Positions 10,510 through 19,220 of a stretch of DNA of 64,000 nucleotides are shown in pieces. The translations under genes and the position numbers were made by a program. Under the pieces are notes generated by a model. That model was not told the origin of the DNA. It ran no database searches and saw only the letters and a list, made by a program, of their open reading frames with translations. The stretch spans positions 124,001 through 188,000 of the forward strand of contig JAKCDL010000003.1 of assembly GCA_021841935.1 (NCBI GenBank), written 5' to 3'. This DNA comes from Actinomycetes bacterium. GTDB taxonomy: Bacteria; Actinomycetota; Acidimicrobiia; Acidimicrobiales; Acidimicrobiaceae. How positions within the stretch are numbered: position 1 is the stretch's first letter; each line of letters starts with the position of its first letter.

Positions 10510-11142
10510 ATGAAATTCGAGGGAAATGTAAACTTCTTTTTTGATCCGACTTGTCCTTGGACCTTTGTTGCCTCACAATGGATCAAACAAGTTTCCAATG
10601 AAGCGATGATTCCGATAACGTATCGTCCTTTCTCGTTAGCTATCAAGAACAAGGACGCTGACATCCCAGAACCCTACCGTACCAATCAGCTAAATGGCCT
10701 TCCACTCCTGCGCATGGTAATAAAGTTACAGCAATTAGGCCAAGGACAAAGCCCACTAATAGGGGAGTTGTATCGTCAGTTCGCGAAGTCGTACCATCTA
10801 GATGGAGATAAGGCTACTAGTGCCGTTGAAGTAGGGAAAAGTCTCGGCCTCTCTAGTGAGGTCACTGCTAGCCACGAAGATACTGAACTAGATTCATACA
10901 TTGAAAGTGAGATGAGTTATGCACTCTCTTTTACAGGAAACGACGTAGGAGTACCGATTATCGTCGTTGAGGATGAGTTTGGAACCTTCGGATTCTTTGG
11001 ACCCATACTCCATAGAAGACCCGACGTGGAACATTCGGTAAAGCTCTTCAACGCTCTTGTTGATTTGGCCCAGATAGAGTGCTTCTCCGAGCTCAAACGC
11101 AAAAGGACTAACGTTGACGTAGGTGATCACCTAGTTTTATAA
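10510..11142 (+). CDS. DsbA-like thioredoxin-fold protein with a single-cysteine CPWT site
   Basis: A 210-residue thioredoxin-fold protein resembling the DsbA-like, mycothiol-dependent nitroreductase (Rv2466c) group: FFFDPTCPWT near residues 8-17, a central helical insertion, and VGVPIIVV with the cis-proline near residue 145. The usual CPWC pair is changed to CPWT, so the second cysteine is missing and only mixed-disulfide chemistry is possible. No signal peptide is seen, so it is probably cytoplasmic. The start chosen is ATG at 10510, preceded by GAGGAG; an in-frame ATG at 10489 is less well supported. Confidence 0.8.
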   Translation: MKFEGNVNFFFDPTCPWTFVASQWIKQVSNEAMIPITYRPFSLAIKNKDADIPEPYRTNQLNGLPLLRMVIKLQQLGQGQSPLIGELYRQFAKSYHLDGDKATSAVEVGKSLGLSSEVTASHEDTELDSYIESEMSYALSFTGNDVGVPIIVVEDEFGTFGFFGPILHRRPDVEHSVKLFNALVDLAQIECFSELKRKRTNVDVGDHLVL

Positions 11143-11167
11143 CTAAGGTGACAGTTTCACCGAGCTT

Positions 11168-11199
11168 CATAGCTAGGTTTCGCAGGAGATCTAGCTATG
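11168..11199. terminator. Possible convergent terminator hairpin
   Basis: A perfect 9-bp inverted repeat (11168-11176 with 11191-11199) with a 14-base loop lies between the convergent DsbA-like gene and rsfS, reaching over the rsfS stop codon. There is no clear T-run on either side, so termination strength is uncertain. Confidence 0.35.
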
Positions 11200-11554
11200 C
11201 AACTCTCTTTGCATCGCTCCAAAGTCTTTCAAGGTTAAAGAAGTCGCGCGTCTCTTGATCAAATATGTGCACGACGAAGTCTCCATAGTCCATGAGAACC
11301 CATTGGGCTTGCCCGAGACCTTCAATGCTCAGAGGGCTTACACCAAAAGCCTCTTTTACGGCTTTTTCCACCTCTTCAGTGAGAGTTCGAATCTGACGGG
11401 TGTTATTTCCAGTCGCTATCAAAAAATAATCCGCTACCGGAGTAATCTCCGAGATGTCGAGAAGGACTAGGTCTTCACCCTTCTTGTCATCGATTGCCTC
11501 CCTGGCAGCCTTAACTGCAGAGAGCGTCTCATATTGCGACGTAGCTACCGTCAA
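11195..11554 (-). CDS. rsfS: Ribosomal silencing factor RsfS
   Basis: Binds ribosomal protein L14 and blocks subunit joining when nutrients are scarce. The 119-residue protein carries the family features: LVLLDISEITPVADYFLI, GNNTRQI, WVLMDYGDFVVHIF and the terminal YNLERLW-like FFNLERLW. The start is a TTG preceded by GGAGGAGAT. It lies downstream of nadD on the same strand, a common pairing; the 92-base gap does not exclude cotranscription. Confidence 0.95.
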   Translation of the reverse strand: MTVATSQYETLSAVKAAREAIDDKKGEDLVLLDISEITPVADYFLIATGNNTRQIRTLTEEVEKAVKEAFGVSPLSIEGLGQAQWVLMDYGDFVVHIFDQETRDFFNLERLWSDAKRVA

Positions 11555-11645
11555 ATCTCCTCCAGCAGGATTGTCCGTTATGTATCTAACTTCAAGAATA
11601 GCCGTTAGGCGTCAATGCAAGGATCTTTTCGCACCTCAAACCGCA

Positions 11646-12242
11646 TCATCTATAGAGTTGATGCTTGGCTATAAAGTCAATTGTATGTCGAGATACTAAA
11701 AAATCAAGGGGTCGTCCATCTGCGCTACGCTGCCTAATTTCAGTAGAAGAAACCGCCAATGATGGAACCTCGACGAATGTTACTTTCCATTCAGCAAGAG
11801 AAGAGGGCTCGACGAAGGCACCGGGACGGTTGACAACGACAAGATCGACCATCTTTGACAACTCCGAGTACCTATGCCAAGTAGAAAGTCCTGCAGCAGC
11901 ATCTGCCCCGACCACCAAAACCACCTCGATACTAGGATCTGACCCAGTCAGCTCTATGACGGTATCGATGGTGTAAGAACTACCGCCCCTTTGAATCTCC
12001 ATATCTGAAGCCCTGAGACCTTCAACCCCTCTAACGGCATCTTCGACAAGAAGGAATCGCATTTCGGCGGGGGTTATAGCTCGACTTCCCTCTTTTTGCC
12101 ATGGGGAATTTGAGACGACTAGAAGCAGCTCATCAAGTCTTGCCTCAGCTCGAGCATTTACCGCAGCCACAAGATGACCAACGTGGATCGGGTCAAAGGT
12201 GCCGCCGAAAATTCCTATTCTCCTCTTCGCATTATCCATCAC
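11646..12242 (-). CDS. nadD: Nicotinate-nucleotide adenylyltransferase
   Basis: Transfers AMP from ATP to nicotinate mononucleotide in NAD synthesis. The nucleotidyltransferase signature GIFGGTFDPIHVGHL is near residues 9-23 (HxGH catalytic motif) and SSTEIR is near the C-terminus. The 198 residues are typical. The GTG start overlaps the stop of the upstream LLM gene by four bases; an adjacent ATG at 12239 is an alternative. In many actinobacteria nadD-rsfS follows proA, but here the pair is separated from proA by about 7 kb. Confidence 0.96.
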   Translation of the reverse strand: MMDNAKRRIGIFGGTFDPIHVGHLVAAVNARAEARLDELLLVVSNSPWQKEGSRAITPAEMRFLLVEDAVRGVEGLRASDMEIQRGGSSYTIDTVIELTGSDPSIEVVLVVGADAAAGLSTWHRYSELSKMVDLVVVNRPGAFVEPSSLAEWKVTFVEVPSLAVSSTEIRQRSADGRPLDFLVSRHTIDFIAKHQLYR

Positions 12243-13171
12243 TTGCCAGACAATACCTCTACCACCGGAGCGAACTGTTCGAGCTCATCATCGTGAACTA
12301 CGAAGTAGTTAAAACCGTAGCGTTCACGCCGCTCCAAAAGCCCTTCAATTACGCGATCCTTTGAGCCAGTAACCACTATTGGCACACTTCTAGCGACATC
12401 TCCAGTTACACCAAACATCGGAGCCATTTCGTCGATGAATTCATCAGCATCATCGCCAATCTTAACGATAAAGGTAAGCGCCTGGATATCGACGTCAGAG
12501 ATGCGCTCACCTAGCTCAGACTTTACGATATCGACCCTCTTTTCAAAGGCCTCAGGACCTACTTCTGCCACCAACTCCGGTCCAACAGATCCCGCGGATA
12601 GATTTGCATTTACCCCTACCACGTCGCCGTACTTGCATGCAAGGCGCAACATCTTCGGTCCACCTCCGCCAACAAGGATGCGAGGCCGCGCTAGTCCCTC
12701 TTCGTTGGGAACGGATGCATCTTCAATTCGGTAGTACTCCCCCTCAAAACCAAAGTTGGACCCGCTAAGAGCCAACTTCAAGATCTTTAGAGTCTCTTCC
12801 AACTTTGCAATTCGAATTGATGCCTTCTCCTTTGCAATTCCACTAGAGACATAGTCTGAGTCTTTCCATCCCGCACCAACTCCAACTTCAACACGACCAC
12901 CACTTATTATGTTGAGAGTGGCGATCTCTTGAGCCAAGATGAGTGGGTGGCGGAAGTCGTTACAGAGCACAAACGAGCCAACCGTAATATGGCGTGTTGC
13001 CATCGCCATCGCCGTCAAACCAGCGATAGGAGAGTATTGATCACCTCCGAGATGATCCGGTATGCCTACCGAAAAGTAACCAAGATCCTCGGCCTTTCGA
13101 CCGATTTCACAAAACTCCGAGAACGACTCTGGCTTTCGCGAGATCTGTACGCCAAACTTGAAGCTTCTCAT
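12239..13171 (-). CDS. LLM-class F420-dependent oxidoreductase (MSMEG_2516-like)
   Basis: A luciferase-like TIM-barrel protein of 310 residues. The N-terminus FKFGVQIS, the ITVGSFVLCNDFRHP segment and GRVEVGVGAGW are typical of F420-using LLM enzymes, and the overall pattern recalls the TIGR03621 (MSMEG_2516) group. F420 use is inferred from the family; the substrate is unknown. It is the first gene of a unit with nadD and rsfS, overlapping nadD by four bases. Confidence 0.88.
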   Translation of the reverse strand: MRSFKFGVQISRKPESFSEFCEIGRKAEDLGYFSVGIPDHLGGDQYSPIAGLTAMAMATRHITVGSFVLCNDFRHPLILAQEIATLNIISGGRVEVGVGAGWKDSDYVSSGIAKEKASIRIAKLEETLKILKLALSGSNFGFEGEYYRIEDASVPNEEGLARPRILVGGGGPKMLRLACKYGDVVGVNANLSAGSVGPELVAEVGPEAFEKRVDIVKSELGERISDVDIQALTFIVKIGDDADEFIDEMAPMFGVTGDVARSVPIVVTGSKDRVIEGLLERRERYGFNYFVVHDDELEQFAPVVEVLSGK

Positions 13172-13332
13172 ACCAACCCTTAAATAGATACTTGGCCTAT
13201 CCTATAAGGGGTAAGGATTGCAATATTGTCGGTATTGAAAAAGGTGCCAACGTCACGGGCTTAAAGTTACGGTGGCATGACAATTTTGGCACGGCAAAAT
13301 CCAATAAAAGTTTTGAGAGGTGTATCAGCTAG

Positions 13333-14682
13333 ATGGAAGAACGAAGTTGGACTCCGGAGTCTTGGCGTACTTTGCCAATCTCCCAACAGCCTGATTGGGA
13401 AGATCTAAACGCACTATCCCTTGTGGAAAAAGAACTTCAGTCGCTACCGCCTCTGGTCTATCCATCGGAAATTAGAGATCTACAATCGCAAATGGCGAAG
13501 GTTGCCAAAGGAAAGGCCTTTGTGCTTCAAGCCGGAGACTGCGCCGAATCGATGGTTGACTTTAGCGCCGACGTGGTAAAAAACAAGTTACAAGTCATTT
13601 TGCAAATGGCAGTTGTCCTGATGTACTCATCGGGGGTACCAATTATCAAATTAGGTCGAATTGCTGGTCAATTTGCAAAACCTCGTTCATCTCCCTTCGA
13701 ACGAGTCAACGGAGTTGAACTACCGGTTTTCAGAGGTCACAATGTAAACGGCGATTTGGCAACTTTTGAGGATAGGCGACCAGACCCAAATAGACTTCTA
13801 GCGGCATATAGACAATCTTCCGCAACGATAAATCTACTTCGATCCCTTACAAAGGGTGGATTTTCTGACCTTAGCCAGGTTCATACCTGGAACCAACGCT
13901 TCGTGGCCGAATCCGATGAAGGCCAACGCTACGACGTAATTGCCAAAGAGATCGAGCGTGCCCTTAAGTTCATGGCTGCATGTGGTATCGACCTAAACAA
14001 GGAGAAGAGCCTACGTACCGTTGACTTCTGGACAAGCCATGAGGCGCTTCTCCTAGGTTATGAAGAGGCTCTCACTCGATACGATCGCTCAAGCGGGACG
14101 TATTTAGACCTATCGGCACACTCCGTATGGATTGGTGAGCGTACGCGCGAATTAGACCACGCTCACATTGAATTCTTTCGCGGAATTGGAAACCCGATCG
14201 CCTGTAAAGTTGGTCCTAAGGCCGACCCAAAAGAAGTCATTTCGATCTGCGAGATACTAAATCCAAATAGGGTTGCAGGGAGACTCACTCTCGTATCCCG
14301 TATGGGCGCTGAAAACGTCGAATCCAAATTACCATCGATAGTTAAAGCCGTCACAGATGCTGGTCATCCCGTTATTTGGTCGTGCGATCCCATGCATGGA
14401 AACACTTTTGTCTCAGAAAATGGCTTCAAGACACGTAACTTCGAACAAGTAATGGCGGAGGTAGCTGGCTTCTTCAGAGTACACAGAAAACTTGGGACCT
14501 GGCCCGGAGGGCTCCACGTCGAGCTTACAGGTGAAGACGTCACGGAGTGTCTAGGTGGATCGCTTTCGATAAACGAGGAAGACCTAGATACGGCGTATAA
14601 CACCATCTGTGACCCGCGTCTGAACGCTCGTCAAAGTTTGGATCTTGCATATCGCGTCGCCGAACTCCTAATTTCAATGTAG
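13333..14682 (+). CDS. Class II 3-deoxy-7-phosphoheptulonate synthase (DAHP synthase)
   Basis: First enzyme of the shikimate pathway, condensing phosphoenolpyruvate and erythrose 4-phosphate. The 449-residue plant/actinobacterial type II enzyme shows QAGDCAES near residue 71, the LPVFRGHNVNG block, KVGPKADP and WSCDPMHGNT with metal ligands. There is no chorismate mutase or other fusion. A 160-base intergenic region precedes it with no clear attenuator. GAGAGG lies about 12 bases before the ATG, which is rather far. It is transcribed alone. Confidence 0.97.
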   Translation: MEERSWTPESWRTLPISQQPDWEDLNALSLVEKELQSLPPLVYPSEIRDLQSQMAKVAKGKAFVLQAGDCAESMVDFSADVVKNKLQVILQMAVVLMYSSGVPIIKLGRIAGQFAKPRSSPFERVNGVELPVFRGHNVNGDLATFEDRRPDPNRLLAAYRQSSATINLLRSLTKGGFSDLSQVHTWNQRFVAESDEGQRYDVIAKEIERALKFMAACGIDLNKEKSLRTVDFWTSHEALLLGYEEALTRYDRSSGTYLDLSAHSVWIGERTRELDHAHIEFFRGIGNPIACKVGPKADPKEVISICEILNPNRVAGRLTLVSRMGAENVESKLPSIVKAVTDAGHPVIWSCDPMHGNTFVSENGFKTRNFEQVMAEVAGFFRVHRKLGTWPGGLHVELTGEDVTECLGGSLSINEEDLDTAYNTICDPRLNARQSLDLAYRVAELLISM

Positions 14683-14712
14683 CTCTTATCTCAGCAAGCA
14701 GTCCGTAGCTAA

Positions 14713-14837
14713 AAATATCGGCGACCTATTCAATCGTTTAGGTGAGAAAGGTAAGTGCCGATATTTCAGTACAACGCACAAAAGTAGAGCGAACCTTTCG
14801 CTGGGTCAATGACTTGACCAGGAACAAGGAACCAAGG
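14713..14837 (+). promoter_or_regulatory. Structured leader upstream of the GH25-like gene
   Basis: Three consecutive stem-forming elements occupy this leader: a perfect 10-bp inverted repeat (14713-14722 with 14757-14766) enclosing a nested 5-bp hairpin (14724-14728 with 14739-14743), a 6-bp hairpin (14788-14793 with 14797-14802) and a 6-bp hairpin (14804-14809 with 14814-14819). The gene starts 18 bases after the last. It does not match the c-di-AMP or c-di-GMP riboswitch patterns I know. A regulatory RNA is possible but unproven. An in-frame GTG at 14742 would make part of it coding. Confidence 0.4.
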
Positions 14838-16448
14838 ATGAAGAGGTCAAAGAGAAAAATAACCTATGTGCTTGGGGCTAACCTTGCCTCTGTCGCAGCT
14901 CTCATCACAGTTGCGCCGCCGCATTTAACCGTACTTGCACAGCTTCCATCCTCTTCGTTGACCGCAACTGCTCAAACAAGTGGATATCGCATAGTAACTA
15001 CAAACGGCACTGTTTATTCGCACGGCACTAGCAGGCTATTTGGAGATGCGCACGCTCTTACACTTGCGAAGCCAATAGTTGGATCAGCATCAACTGCGGA
15101 CGGGCTGGGCTATTGGCTAGTCGCCTCCGATGGTGGAATATTTGCCTACGGCGACGCGCAATTTTATGGCTCAACGGGATCTATAAAGTTGAATCAACCG
15201 ATTGTTGGAATGGCGTCAACCCCTGACGGTAAGGGGTATTGGCTGGTAGCCTCCGACGGTGGAATATTTGCCTACGGTGATGCGCAATTTTATGGCTCAA
15301 CGGGATCTATAAAGTTGAATCAACCGATTGTTGGAATGGCGTCAACCCCTGACGGTAAGGGGTATTGGCTGGTAGCCTCCGACGGTGGAATATTCTCCTT
15401 TGGTGATGCGCAATTTTATGGCTCAACGGGCGCCATAAAACTCAACAAACCAATTGTGGGAATGGCGTCAACCCCAGACGGTAAGGGGTATTGGCTAGTC
15501 GCCTCCGACGGTGGAATATTTGCCTACGGTGATGCGCAATTTTATGGCTCAACGGGATCTATAAAGTTGAATCAACCGATTGTTGGAATCGCCGCAACTA
15601 GCACCGGTGCAGGATACTACCTTCTAGCTGCAGACGGAGGAATTTTCAACTTCGGAGATGCCCCATTTTTGGGCTCCCAAGGGGGTTCACCTCTTACTTC
15701 ACCTGCAATTTCGATCAACACTACCGTCGCTTCGGTCGCTACCGCATCCGGTTCTGTTGGATTTGACGTCTCTAACTACCAATGTAGCTACACCAGTTCA
15801 CCATCTGTCGGTAGTTTCGATATCATAGAAGCAAGTGGCTGGCCCTTTGGGGCACCAAATCCCTGCATTGCCAAAGAAGCTTCATGGACCAATAACAACT
15901 ATGAACTTTATATGTTTATGGCACTGCCTATAGATGCGAGTGGCAATTGGAATAGCGGAACCCCAACTTCGCAGTACCAAAGTGGACCACAGGCACCATC
16001 AACAATTAGTAATCAGGCATATGATTACGGCTGGAACGCAGCACAGTATGCATTCGGCGTTGCCGATAACCAAGGAGCATCCTCAACGATATGGTGGATT
16101 GATGTTGAGGGGGCTGGATCATACTGGAGCAACTTCCCCGCGCTCAACACACAAGCCATTCAAGGTGCGGTTGCCTTCTTCAACAGCAAGGGGCTACTAG
16201 CTGGCATATATAGCGGCAACGCATCAACATATGCCACTATTACAACAGGAACGGCATCAGGGGCTGGAGCCACTATTTCAAATACAGGAAGTTCTCCCAT
16301 CCCGCTCTGGTTCTACTCCGGCTATGGATCTTCTGCCTGCACAAACCTCTACAACAGCGACGGATCGAGAAATCCCTTCGCTGGCGGTGTCCCATGGTAT
16401 ATCCAAACCTACCCAAACAATTCGATCGACATAGATTATGCGTGTTAA
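14838..16448 (+). CDS. Secreted protein with six 42-residue repeats and a GH25-like C-terminal domain
   Basis: A signal peptide (basic MKRSKRK, then a hydrophobic run ending near AQL) precedes six tandem 42-residue units with the YWLVASDGGIF..GDA pattern, probably a small beta-propeller or surface-binding module. The C-terminal ~230 residues resemble glycoside hydrolase family 25-type barrels: GFDVSNYQ at the start, WWIDVEG with candidate catalytic acids, GIYSGNASTY, and a final SIDIDYAC. A cell-wall lytic or glycan-binding role is inferred. The start chosen is ATG at 14838, after AAGGAACC; an upstream in-frame GTG at 14742 would bury the signal peptide. Confidence 0.8.
   Translation: MKRSKRKITYVLGANLASVAALITVAPPHLTVLAQLPSSSLTATAQTSGYRIVTTNGTVYSHGTSRLFGDAHALTLAKPIVGSASTADGLGYWLVASDGGIFAYGDAQFYGSTGSIKLNQPIVGMASTPDGKGYWLVASDGGIFAYGDAQFYGSTGSIKLNQPIVGMASTPDGKGYWLVASDGGIFSFGDAQFYGSTGAIKLNKPIVGMASTPDGKGYWLVASDGGIFAYGDAQFYGSTGSIKLNQPIVGIAATSTGAGYYLLAADGGIFNFGDAPFLGSQGGSPLTSPAISINTTVASVATASGSVGFDVSNYQCSYTSSPSVGSFDIIEASGWPFGAPNPCIAKEASWTNNNYELYMFMALPIDASGNWNSGTPTSQYQSGPQAPSTISNQAYDYGWNAAQYAFGVADNQGASSTIWWIDVEGAGSYWSNFPALNTQAIQGAVAFFNSKGLLAGIYSGNASTYATITTGTASGAGATISNTGSSPIPLWFYSGYGSSACTNLYNSDGSRNPFAGGVPWYIQTYPNNSIDIDYAC
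14985..15740 (+). repeat. Six tandem 126-bp units inside the GH25-like gene
   Basis: The unit period is exactly 126 bases, in frame, beginning at 14985, 15111, 15237, 15363, 15489 and 15615. Units 2 and 3 differ at about five positions, and units 3 and 5 are nearly identical over the first 100 bases, while unit 4 differs more in its middle part and units 1 and 6 are divergent. This pattern suggests recent duplication or gene conversion. Confidence 0.95.
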
Positions 16449-16454
16449 ATACGT

Positions 16455-16486
16455 GATGAGAACTTGGTAGACACCAAGTTCTCATC
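16455..16486 (+). terminator. Intrinsic terminator after the GH25-like gene
   Basis: A perfect 14-bp stem (16455-16468 with 16473-16486) with a 4-base loop starts 7 bases after the stop codon and is followed by a pyrimidine-rich TCTTCTC. It also lies downstream of the convergent EthD-family gene. Confidence 0.85.
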
Positions 16487-16515
16487 TCTTCTCAACCCTT
16501 TGCTTGCGAGAAACT

Positions 16516-16803
16516 TTAGATAACAATCTCGCTTACTTGCACTACCGGCTGTGTGTTGGTGTAGTTCGGAATATCGGCCATTACTGCCGCAGTTGTCTCA
16601 CTTGCCATAGCCGATTGAAATGCTTCTACGGACGGAAATTCGAAGTGAACAGCGGCCAAGTAGGGTCCGTCAACGCCCTTTTCGATCTGCCACCTATCAA
16701 GTCCCCACGACTTTGCAGCTAGGGGAACATGGCTTTCCTTGTAGTAGTCGTGGTCGAAGGAGGCACCTTCGCCGTTTGGATAAAAGACACTCACTTTAAT
16801 CAT
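16516..16803 (-). CDS. EthD family protein
   Basis: A 95-residue ferredoxin-like (dimeric alpha-beta barrel) protein of the EthD family: MIKVSVFYPNG, the conserved YYKESHVPLA near residue 20, and a final VSEIVI strand. Members are often linked to ether or aromatic degradation, but most have no known reaction, so no substrate is proposed. The ATG at 16803 has only a weak ribosome binding site. It follows the vwa gene on the same strand after 90 bases. Confidence 0.85.
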   Translation of the reverse strand: MIKVSVFYPNGEGASFDHDYYKESHVPLAAKSWGLDRWQIEKGVDGPYLAAVHFEFPSVEAFQSAMASETTAAVMADIPNYTNTQPVVQVSEIVI

Positions 16804-16893
16804 GGGTAAAATCTACACAAGCTTACGTAACTGCGCGAAGGAAAAGTAAGTTCAACGCTCCGCCAAGGTTAGTTCCTTTGAGCGCCAAATTTC

Positions 16894-18300
16894 CTACGTC
16901 AAAGAGTCGACGAATACTTCAAGCTGTCGCAGATTTCGACATTCAACGACACGATCGGCGTATTTTTGATACTCTCGAACGATTGAATCTCCGCTATTCC
17001 AGTAGTTAGCAGGTTCCGGATTCAAAAAATAGAGACCACGGCTACGTCTACGCATCTCCGCCATCAACTCGGCTTTCGACGCGTGATAATTATTCCGAGC
17101 ATCACCAAGTATCAGAATCGTAGATTTCTTAGTAAGGTCATCAAGATAGCGTGAAGTAAACTGCTCGAGCGCGTTTCCATAATCCGTGTGCCCATCTAGG
17201 TGCACCACATTTGCCTCAGTGTTGATTAGGCGAATCGCCTCTTCGATGGAAGTGCTCTGTGAAAAAAAGTCAGTAACCTCGTCGATTGCATCGATAAATA
17301 CGAATGCTCGCACCTTTGAGAAGTTCTCTGAAAGCGCATAGACAAGTTGGAGAGCGAATCGTGCAAAGGAAGCCACAGATCCAGATATGTCAGCGATGAC
17401 GAAGATCTCGGGCTTCGATGGTCGCCTCTTTCGAAGGTGCATCTCAATAGGAACTCCTCCGTAGCGAAGTGACTCTCGAAATGTCTTTCGAAAGTCAAGT
17501 TGGCTTCTCTTTGCTCGTCGGGCTCTTCCCGATATTCGCGCTCGAAGCTTGGAGGCGAGTGGTCCGATTGCATGGCGAATCTTCTCGATCTCGTCGCGTG
17601 ATGCAGATATAAAGTCAAGGTCTTGTGGAAGTGTTGGCTTGATCGTCTTTACAACAGCGGTAGCACCGCGATCCTCGACCAATATCCTTCGAATCTCATC
17701 TTCAAGAGTGCTTTTGAGGCTATCTACAAGATCTTCGACCTTATCATTCGCGATGACCTTTGCGACAGAGTTCAACTCCAGCGCTTCATCGGGGCGAAGT
17801 GCAGCGTAAATTGCATCCAGATTGAGCTGCTTCAGAGTTCTGTAACTGTAGTAAACCCCAGATACGCTACGTCCCCGCTCTATTCCAGCGTAGCGAGCAA
17901 CTGCAATTCTAACCAGACGAGCGAGTTGCTCAGGGTCGCCTCCCCTTAAGGCTTCGATAACCATCTCCCTCAGACCTTCGAGATCTACTTCATCGCCAAA
18001 TCCCATTTGATCGCCACTGCTAGCATTGGCGCCATCTTCACTTTCAGAAGAATCGAAGTAGTTACTTCGGCGGGAGAAAAATACGTCAAAGACCGTATTG
18101 AAGACCTTGCGGTGAGACTCACTCTTTACCATGGTCGAAAAAAGGGCCACCCTAAGCTGCTCTCGATCTATGGGTGATATCGCCTCGATAGCCAACGTCG
18201 CATCTACAAGTTCAGTCATCGAGACCGGAACTCTAACGTCTCTCAAGAGGCGAGAGAATTCAACGACGGTGTCGTAAAAATTATCAAATTGTAAACTCAC
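16894..18300 (-). CDS. CoxE-like VWA domain protein
   Basis: A 468-residue protein with a C-terminal von Willebrand A domain: the metal-ion site DISGSVASFARF near residue 315, TDYGNALEQF and LGDARNNY. The N-terminal half is helical and charged. The pattern matches CoxE-type proteins, which act with a MoxR/CoxD AAA+ ATPase to load or remodel target enzymes. The GTG start overlaps the stop of the moxR gene in a GTGA arrangement, so the two are translationally coupled. No CO dehydrogenase genes are nearby; the client is unknown. Confidence 0.9.
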   Translation of the reverse strand: MSLQFDNFYDTVVEFSRLLRDVRVPVSMTELVDATLAIEAISPIDREQLRVALFSTMVKSESHRKVFNTVFDVFFSRRSNYFDSSESEDGANASSGDQMGFGDEVDLEGLREMVIEALRGGDPEQLARLVRIAVARYAGIERGRSVSGVYYSYRTLKQLNLDAIYAALRPDEALELNSVAKVIANDKVEDLVDSLKSTLEDEIRRILVEDRGATAVVKTIKPTLPQDLDFISASRDEIEKIRHAIGPLASKLRARISGRARRAKRSQLDFRKTFRESLRYGGVPIEMHLRKRRPSKPEIFVIADISGSVASFARFALQLVYALSENFSKVRAFVFIDAIDEVTDFFSQSTSIEEAIRLINTEANVVHLDGHTDYGNALEQFTSRYLDDLTKKSTILILGDARNNYHASKAELMAEMRRRSRGLYFLNPEPANYWNSGDSIVREYQKYADRVVECRNLRQLEVFVDSLT

Positions 18301-19220
18301 GTTAACTTCGCAATCGCCTTTTCGATATCTCCCTGATACTTCAATAAGACGTTTATCGTCGACCTTACGATATCATTCTCTAACGTCGAAGCTCCCAGCG
18401 AAATCAGAGTTATCGCCCAGTCGATAGATTCAGAGACTGAAGGAGCCTTCTTCAGGTCAAGACCACGCAAAAAAGCAACGTAGTCAGAGATCTCTTTGGC
18501 GAGGGCCTCAGATAACCCCGGAACTTTCATGGTCAAGATATCCTTCTCACGCTCACGACTTGGATATCCAAGGTGCAGGAAGAGGCAACGTCGCTTTAAC
18601 GCCTCTGAAAGTTCGCGGGTATTGTTGGAGGTCAGGAGCACCAGCGGCATTGAAGTTGCTTTTATGGTTCCAAATTCAGGAATCGTGACCTGAAAATCGC
18701 TCAGTACTTCTAGAAAAAGTGCCTCTGTTTCTACCTCAACACGATCAACTTCATCAATCAGTAGCACCTTTGGATCACTCCCTGAAATTGCATGAAGAAG
18801 TGGGCGTTCAAGGAGAAACTCGGCTGTGAAGATATCACCACGGACTCCACTCCATGAGGTATCGTCGTCACCATTCTTGGCGCTTTGGATCCTCAAGAGT
18901 TGTTTCGAGTAGTTCCACTCATAGATGGCTTTGGCGTCATCGAGACCCTCGTAACATTGGAGTCTTACCAGCTCGCGCGAGAGTAGCCGAGATATGGCTT
19001 TGGCAAGTTCGGTCTTTCCGGTCCCCGCCGGTCCCTCTACCAGAATCGGCTTTGCTAACCGATTCGCAAGATATACAGTCGTTGCAATCTCTCTACTCGG
19101 GAGGTAATCAACGCCTCTCAGTCCATCTTCAACCGCGTCTATCGATACTAAGAAGCTACTATCGCTTATCGACAAAATCTCCGCCCTCGCTATCAAACGG
19201 GAGTCAGCGAATTTGCCCAC
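18297..19220 (-). CDS. MoxR-family AAA+ ATPase
   Basis: AAA+ chaperone-like ATPase of 307 residues: Walker A GPAGTGKTELAKA near residue 60, Walker B VLLIDEVDR and the sensor LTSNNTRELSEALKRRC. With the following CoxE-like VWA gene it forms the usual MoxR-VWA pair. The GTG at 19220 overlaps the end of proA by 17 bases. An alternative TTG at 19175, preceded by GGCGGAG, would remove the overlap and matches the typical family N-terminus well. Confidence 0.93.
   Translation of the reverse strand: MGKFADSRLIARAEILSISDSSFLVSIDAVEDGLRGVDYLPSREIATTVYLANRLAKPILVEGPAGTGKTELAKAISRLLSRELVRLQCYEGLDDAKAIYEWNYSKQLLRIQSAKNGDDDTSWSGVRGDIFTAEFLLERPLLHAISGSDPKVLLIDEVDRVEVETEALFLEVLSDFQVTIPEFGTIKATSMPLVLLTSNNTRELSEALKRRCLFLHLGYPSREREKDILTMKVPGLSEALAKEISDYVAFLRGLDLKKAPSVSESIDWAITLISLGASTLENDIVRSTINVLLKYQGDIEKAIAKLT

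Noticed and set aside
13172-13332. Attenuator or leader peptide before the DAHP synthase gene
   Set aside because: No run of aromatic codons and no convincing alternative stems; TGCCA/TGGCA matches are too short.
14713-14837. c-di-AMP or c-di-GMP riboswitch before the GH25-like gene
   Set aside because: Context would fit, but I could not find the conserved junction sequences of either class, so only a generic structured leader is reported.
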